Shown: piece by piece, positions 5,744 to 8,626 of the stretch
How positions within the stretch are numbered: the stretch's first letter is position 1
How the letters are laid out: each line of letters opens with the position of its first letter
Origin: Candidatus Spyradenecus faecavium
GTDB lineage: Bacteria; Verrucomicrobiota; Kiritimatiellia; RFP12; DVOR01
Length of the DNA: 8,626 nucleotides
Direction: 5' to 3'
Assembly (NCBI GenBank): GCA_018713405.1
Contig: DVOR01000206.1
Span: 1-8,626 of the forward strand
Notes under the pieces: generated by a model
Seen by the model: the letters and a program-made list of their open reading frames with translations, nothing else
The model's database searches: none
Told to the model about the DNA's origin: nothing
Program-made: the position numbers and the translations under genes

Positions 5744-7150
5744 GTGATTCGGATCCTGGTGACGAAGTATTGGGTGCTTGCCCACCTCTTGTTGGTGGCA
5801 GGCACCCTTTCTTTCGCCCCGACCGTCTCGGCCTGGTTCGGGCTGTGGGCGGCGGGGTCGCTGTTGCTCTTCACGCGCTTCCTGCCGCCCGTCCTCAAGG
5901 GCGAGAGCTTCTGGTCGGCGCGCGCCCGCGTCTCCCATGCCTTGGGCCGCGACGTCGTGCTCTGGGCCCTTTTGCTCGCCGCGCTCTACGTCGGCGTCGG
6001 CCTCTTCAACGGCCCGCGCGCGCTGGTGCTCGACCTCTCGTCCGTGGACCTCATGGACCTGAGCGCCAAGCCCCAATGGATCTATACCGCGCCGAAGATG
6101 CCCTTCGCGCCCTCCTCGGTGAATCCCGCCGAGGGCGTCCCCTTCTTCGTGGGGCTGCTCGGCGGGCTGGCGTGCGCGGTGGCGGTGCGGACGGCGCTTC
6201 CGCGCGGCCAGCGCCTCCTCGCGCTCGTGGGCCTTGGCCTGCTGGCGGGCGTGGCCGCGCTCGGCGCGATCGTCGTGGGCAAGGTGACGGGCGCGGCGCC
6301 GACGTTGGCCCTGCTCGGCGGGGTGGGGGGCGCCTCCGCGCTGTGGCTGATGCTCTTCTGCGTCTGCCTGGGCGTCGTGGCCGAGGCCTTCTTGGAGGGC
6401 CGCCCGGTGCTGTGCGCCGCCGCCCTGCTCGCGGCGTGCCTGGACGCGCTGGGGGTCTTCGCCTTCGGCGGCGCGCTGATGGTCACGGTCGCGGGCGTCT
6501 TGGCGGTGGTGTGGGTGCTCTTCGCGGGGTTCACGGTGCACGCCAGCGGGCGCGGCCCGGCGTTGCTGTGGCACGTCGTCCTGATGGCGCCCGTCGCGGT
6601 GGCGGTCTTCGCGGGCTTGGCCCTGATGCCCGCCGGCCACAGCCTCACGACGCTCTTCGGGCATGAGCCCCTCAACGCCGCCTGGGAGGCCTTCTCGTCG
6701 CAGTGGCCCTTCCGCCAGGGGCTGGCGGCGAGCGTGCTGGACCTGAACCCGATGCTCGGCCTGGGCCCGAACGGCTTCGCCCACTTCGCCGAGCTGGTCA
6801 TCCCCGAGTCCGACGCGGCCGCCTGGGGGCTGTGGGAGGCCGGCGGCACGGCGTTGCCGAACGACTTTATGCGCCTGCTGGTGGAGCGCGGGCTGATCGG
6901 CGCCATCCTCCTGCTGTTGCCGGGTTGCGCGATGCTGGGCCGCTGCGTGATGCGCGGGGTGTCGATCGCCCAAAACCGCACCCATACGCTGCGGTATCGT
7001 TACGTCTTTGTGTTCGCGGGGTCGCTCGTGGGCGTGGTGTCCATGCTGGCGATGTCCCTGATTGGCGCGCCCTTGCATGCGCCGGCGCCGTTGTGCGCGT
7101 TTCTGATCGTCTGCGCCTGCATGGCCGGATGGATGCCCCGGCCCCGTTGA
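5744..7150 (+). CDS. O-antigen ligase / Wzy polymerase-like membrane protein
   Basis: A 468-residue, very hydrophobic protein with about ten to twelve predicted membrane segments. A periplasmic-type loop runs about 296-372 before the last segments. Two signatures of the Wzy_C / O-antigen ligase family are visible: MLGLGPNGFAHF (337-348, the G-x-G-x-x-x-F element) and LPNDFMRLLVERGLIG (371-386). The latter matches the ligase motif H[NSQ]-X9-G-X-X-[GTV] except that Pro372 replaces His. The protein would polymerise or transfer lipid-linked glycan on the periplasmic face of the inner membrane. Start GTG 5744 has no clear ribosome binding site. GTG 5759 (starting TKYWVL), preceded by GGA at 5751-5753, is an equally good choice. 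The gene lies 25 bases after the barrel gene and 22 before the copolymerase. It uses more G-ending codons than its neighbours. Whether it is polymerase or ligase cannot be decided here. Confidence 0.8.
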   Translation: MIRILVTKYWVLAHLLLVAGTLSFAPTVSAWFGLWAAGSLLLFTRFLPPVLKGESFWSARARVSHALGRDVVLWALLLAALYVGVGLFNGPRALVLDLSSVDLMDLSAKPQWIYTAPKMPFAPSSVNPAEGVPFFVGLLGGLACAVAVRTALPRGQRLLALVGLGLLAGVAALGAIVVGKVTGAAPTLALLGGVGGASALWLMLFCVCLGVVAEAFLEGRPVLCAAALLAACLDALGVFAFGGALMVTVAGVLAVVWVLFAGFTVHASGRGPALLWHVVLMAPVAVAVFAGLALMPAGHSLTTLFGHEPLNAAWEAFSSQWPFRQGLAASVLDLNPMLGLGPNGFAHFAELVIPESDAAAWGLWEAGGTALPNDFMRLLVERGLIGAILLLLPGCAMLGRCVMRGVSIAQNRTHTLRYRYVFVFAGSLVGVVSMLAMSLIGAPLHAPAPLCAFLIVCACMAGWMPRPR

Positions 7151-7172
7151 GCCGGGAAAGTGAGGTTCGAGA

Positions 7173-8626
7173 ATGGCCGAGGAAGACAACAGCCAGCAGA
7201 AGGGGCGCAGCCTCTATTACCAGCGTTTCTCGAAGGACAGCCTGCCCGCCGGCGGCGCGGCTTACGGCGCGCCCGCCTACGGCGCCCCCTATGGCGGGGC
7301 CTACGGCGCCCCTTACGGCGCCGGCTACGGCGCGCCCGGCGGCGGCGACGAGGGCAACGGCGGCACGATGAGCGTGGGCCGCATCCTCCGCGTCTGCTCC
7401 AGCCACTGGATGACCATCTTCGTCTTCCTGGTCCTCGGCCTGCTCTGCGCCTTCATCGTCTTCCAGCTCCTGCCGCAGAAGTTCGAGTCCGTCGCCTACT
7501 ACGAGATGACCGTCCAGGGCCGCTCCCTCGTCGGCGAGGAGGGCGACATCTACTCCGGCAGCGACAACTCCTTGGAGTCGGTCTTCAACACCCGCTACAC
7601 CCAGTTCCAGACCACCGAGGTGCAGGACCGCGTCATCGAGCGTTACCGCTCCAAGAACCCGGACAAGGGCATCTCCACCGCCACCCTGCGCGACATCCTC
7701 GCCAACGAGTCCGAGATGAAGCTCCTGCCCCGCTCGCGCCTCGTCACCGTCACCGTCGTCGCCTCCGACCCCAAGCTTGCCGCCGACCTCGCCAACGCCT
7801 ACGTCGAGGTCTGCGAGGAGTTCATGAGCGAGCAGAACAAGCTCCTGGCCGACAACGCCGTCGTCTTCCTCACCACCACCCTCGCCGAGGAAGAGCGCCG
7901 CCTGGCCGAGATCGAGGAAGACCTCCTCGAGGAGCGCAAGTCCCAGCGCATCGAGAGCCTCACCCGCGAGCGCGAGCTCGTCCAGAGCCGCCTCTCCGCC
8001 CTCGACTCCCAGTCCATCGACCTCGAGCGCCAGATCGCCATCGCCAAGGACCTCATCAACGGCCTGGCCATCGTCAAGGAGACCCCCGACCGCTTCACCG
8101 TCATCCCCGAGGAATACCGCTCCGGCGAGATCGTCTCCGCCTACGAGCGTTGGCAGACCGCCCTCAACGAGCGCAAGACCCTCCTCATCCGCCTCACCGA
8201 GAAGCACCCCGACGTCATCCTCAAGGACCGCGAGGTCCAGGTCTTCCGCGAGCAGTTCGTCGAGGTCGCCCAGCGCGCCTACGACACCGGCATCACCCAG
8301 CTCAAGTTCCTCGAGAGCCAGCGTCAGCCCATCGTCGAGGAGGCCGCCAAGGTCCGCGCCGAAATCATCAAGCTCGACGGCGACATCCTCGCCGCCCAGA
8401 TGCGCGTCCAGCAGCTCGAGCGCCAGCGCGAGATCGGCATCGGCAAGACCCTCGAGCTCCGCGAGCGCCAGCGCGTCGCCAGCCTCAAGGCCGACGAAAA
8501 CGCCGCCGCCATCCGCTCCGTCCGCGACGCCCTCCCCGCCGAGAAGCCCGCCAGCCCCAACCCCTACATCATCTTCACCGCCGGCGTCCTCATCGGCCTC
8601 CTCCTCGACCACATGGAAGACAAGCT
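7173..8626 (+). CDS. Wzz/GNVR-type polysaccharide copolymerase, truncated by the window edge
   Basis: Open to the right edge: 484 complete codons and two bases, no stop. The order is: cytoplasmic tail 1-78 with a G-A-P-Y repeat (31-58); membrane segment 1 (about 80-100); Wzz-type domain directly after it (103-220, ending DPKLAADLANAYVEV); long coiled-coil periplasmic region (about 220-450, rich in E/R/L); TEKHPDV (342-348, the family's conserved K-x-P-x-V-like element); a proline motif AEKPASPNP (456-464); and membrane segment 2 (about 465-478). After it, DHMEDK enters the cytoplasm and the rest is missing, so a fused tyrosine-kinase domain cannot be excluded. The family sets chain length and links the polymerase to the outer-membrane exporter. 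ATG 7173 is preceded by GGGAAAG (7154-7160) and GAGGTTCGAGA. Codons beyond about residue 100 are nearly all C-ending. Confidence 0.9.
   Translation, partial: MAEEDNSQQKGRSLYYQRFSKDSLPAGGAAYGAPAYGAPYGGAYGAPYGAGYGAPGGGDEGNGGTMSVGRILRVCSSHWMTIFVFLVLGLLCAFIVFQLLPQKFESVAYYEMTVQGRSLVGEEGDIYSGSDNSLESVFNTRYTQFQTTEVQDRVIERYRSKNPDKGISTATLRDILANESEMKLLPRSRLVTVTVVASDPKLAADLANAYVEVCEEFMSEQNKLLADNAVVFLTTTLAEEERRLAEIEEDLLEERKSQRIESLTRERELVQSRLSALDSQSIDLERQIAIAKDLINGLAIVKETPDRFTVIPEEYRSGEIVSAYERWQTALNERKTLLIRLTEKHPDVILKDREVQVFREQFVEVAQRAYDTGITQLKFLESQRQPIVEEAAKVRAEIIKLDGDILAAQMRVQQLERQREIGIGKTLELRERQRVASLKADENAAAIRSVRDALPAEKPASPNPYIIFTAGVLIGLLLDHMEDK
7263..7346 (+). repeat. Degenerate coding repeat TACGGCGCSCC (Tyr-Gly-Ala-Pro units)
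   Basis: Imperfect 12-15 base units encode six tyrosines at residues 31, 36, 40, 44, 48 and 52 of the copolymerase, each followed by Gly. The synonymous differences between units (GCG, GCC; CCC, CCT; TAC, TAT) show that the peptide pattern is retained although the DNA has drifted. Confidence 0.8.

Noticed and set aside
4477..7189. Minus-strand frames opposite the barrel and ligase-like genes
   Set aside because: Same codon-mirror effect: no domains, and arginine/glycine-rich or repetitive products.
6867..8612. 581-codon minus-strand frame opposite the copolymerase
   Set aside because: Composition (L/G/D/E/A runs) mirrors the C-ending codons of the plus-strand gene, whose Wzz domain, coiled coil and membrane segments are clear.

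Overview
The window looks like a piece of a GC-rich, Gram-negative genome. The outer-membrane parts (two lipoproteins, a beta-barrel porin, a Wza-like exporter) establish the cell type. Gene content and codon style would fit the PVC superphylum (Kiritimatiellota/Verrucomicrobiota-like), but that placement is an inference and nothing here proves it.

Layout, left to right. (1) 1-215: C-terminal end of a PD-(D/E)XK nuclease-type gene. (2) 216-1480: a stretch of visibly lower GC carrying one minus-strand gene, a DUF3800 protein (512-1315). It has its own promoter and ribosome binding site, and its 3' side holds a plus-strand promoter-like sequence that fires exactly at a hairpin (possible small RNA). 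(3) 1497-2474: a promoter, a 27-codon leader ORF and a secreted family-16 glycoside hydrolase lipoprotein. (4) 2466-2550: four tandem copies of a 21-22 bp palindromic repeat, starting inside the hydrolase stop codon, followed by a GC-rich hairpin. (5) 2675-8626: a promoter followed by five closely spaced plus-strand genes: short Wza/OPX-type export lipoprotein, unrecognised exported protein, BBP2-type outer-membrane beta-barrel, O-antigen-ligase/polymerase-like membrane protein, and a Wzz/GNVR-type chain-length copolymerase that runs off the right edge.

Together the five genes read as the export half of a Wzx/Wzy-type surface or extracellular polysaccharide system. The membrane polymerase/ligase acts at the inner membrane, the copolymerase sets chain length, the OPX protein forms the periplasmic conduit and the beta-barrel is the probable outer-membrane pore. 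Glycosyltransferases, flippase and any tyrosine kinase are not in the window. The neighbouring GH16 enzyme has its own promoter and might trim or degrade a glucan-like polymer, but its substrate cannot be read from sequence.

The most unusual points are the short OPX protein paired with a barrel gene, the His-to-Pro change in the ligase signature motif, the tyrosine-spaced G-A-P-Y repeat in the cytoplasmic tail of the copolymerase, the palindromic repeat array, and four promoters that share one extended -10 architecture.
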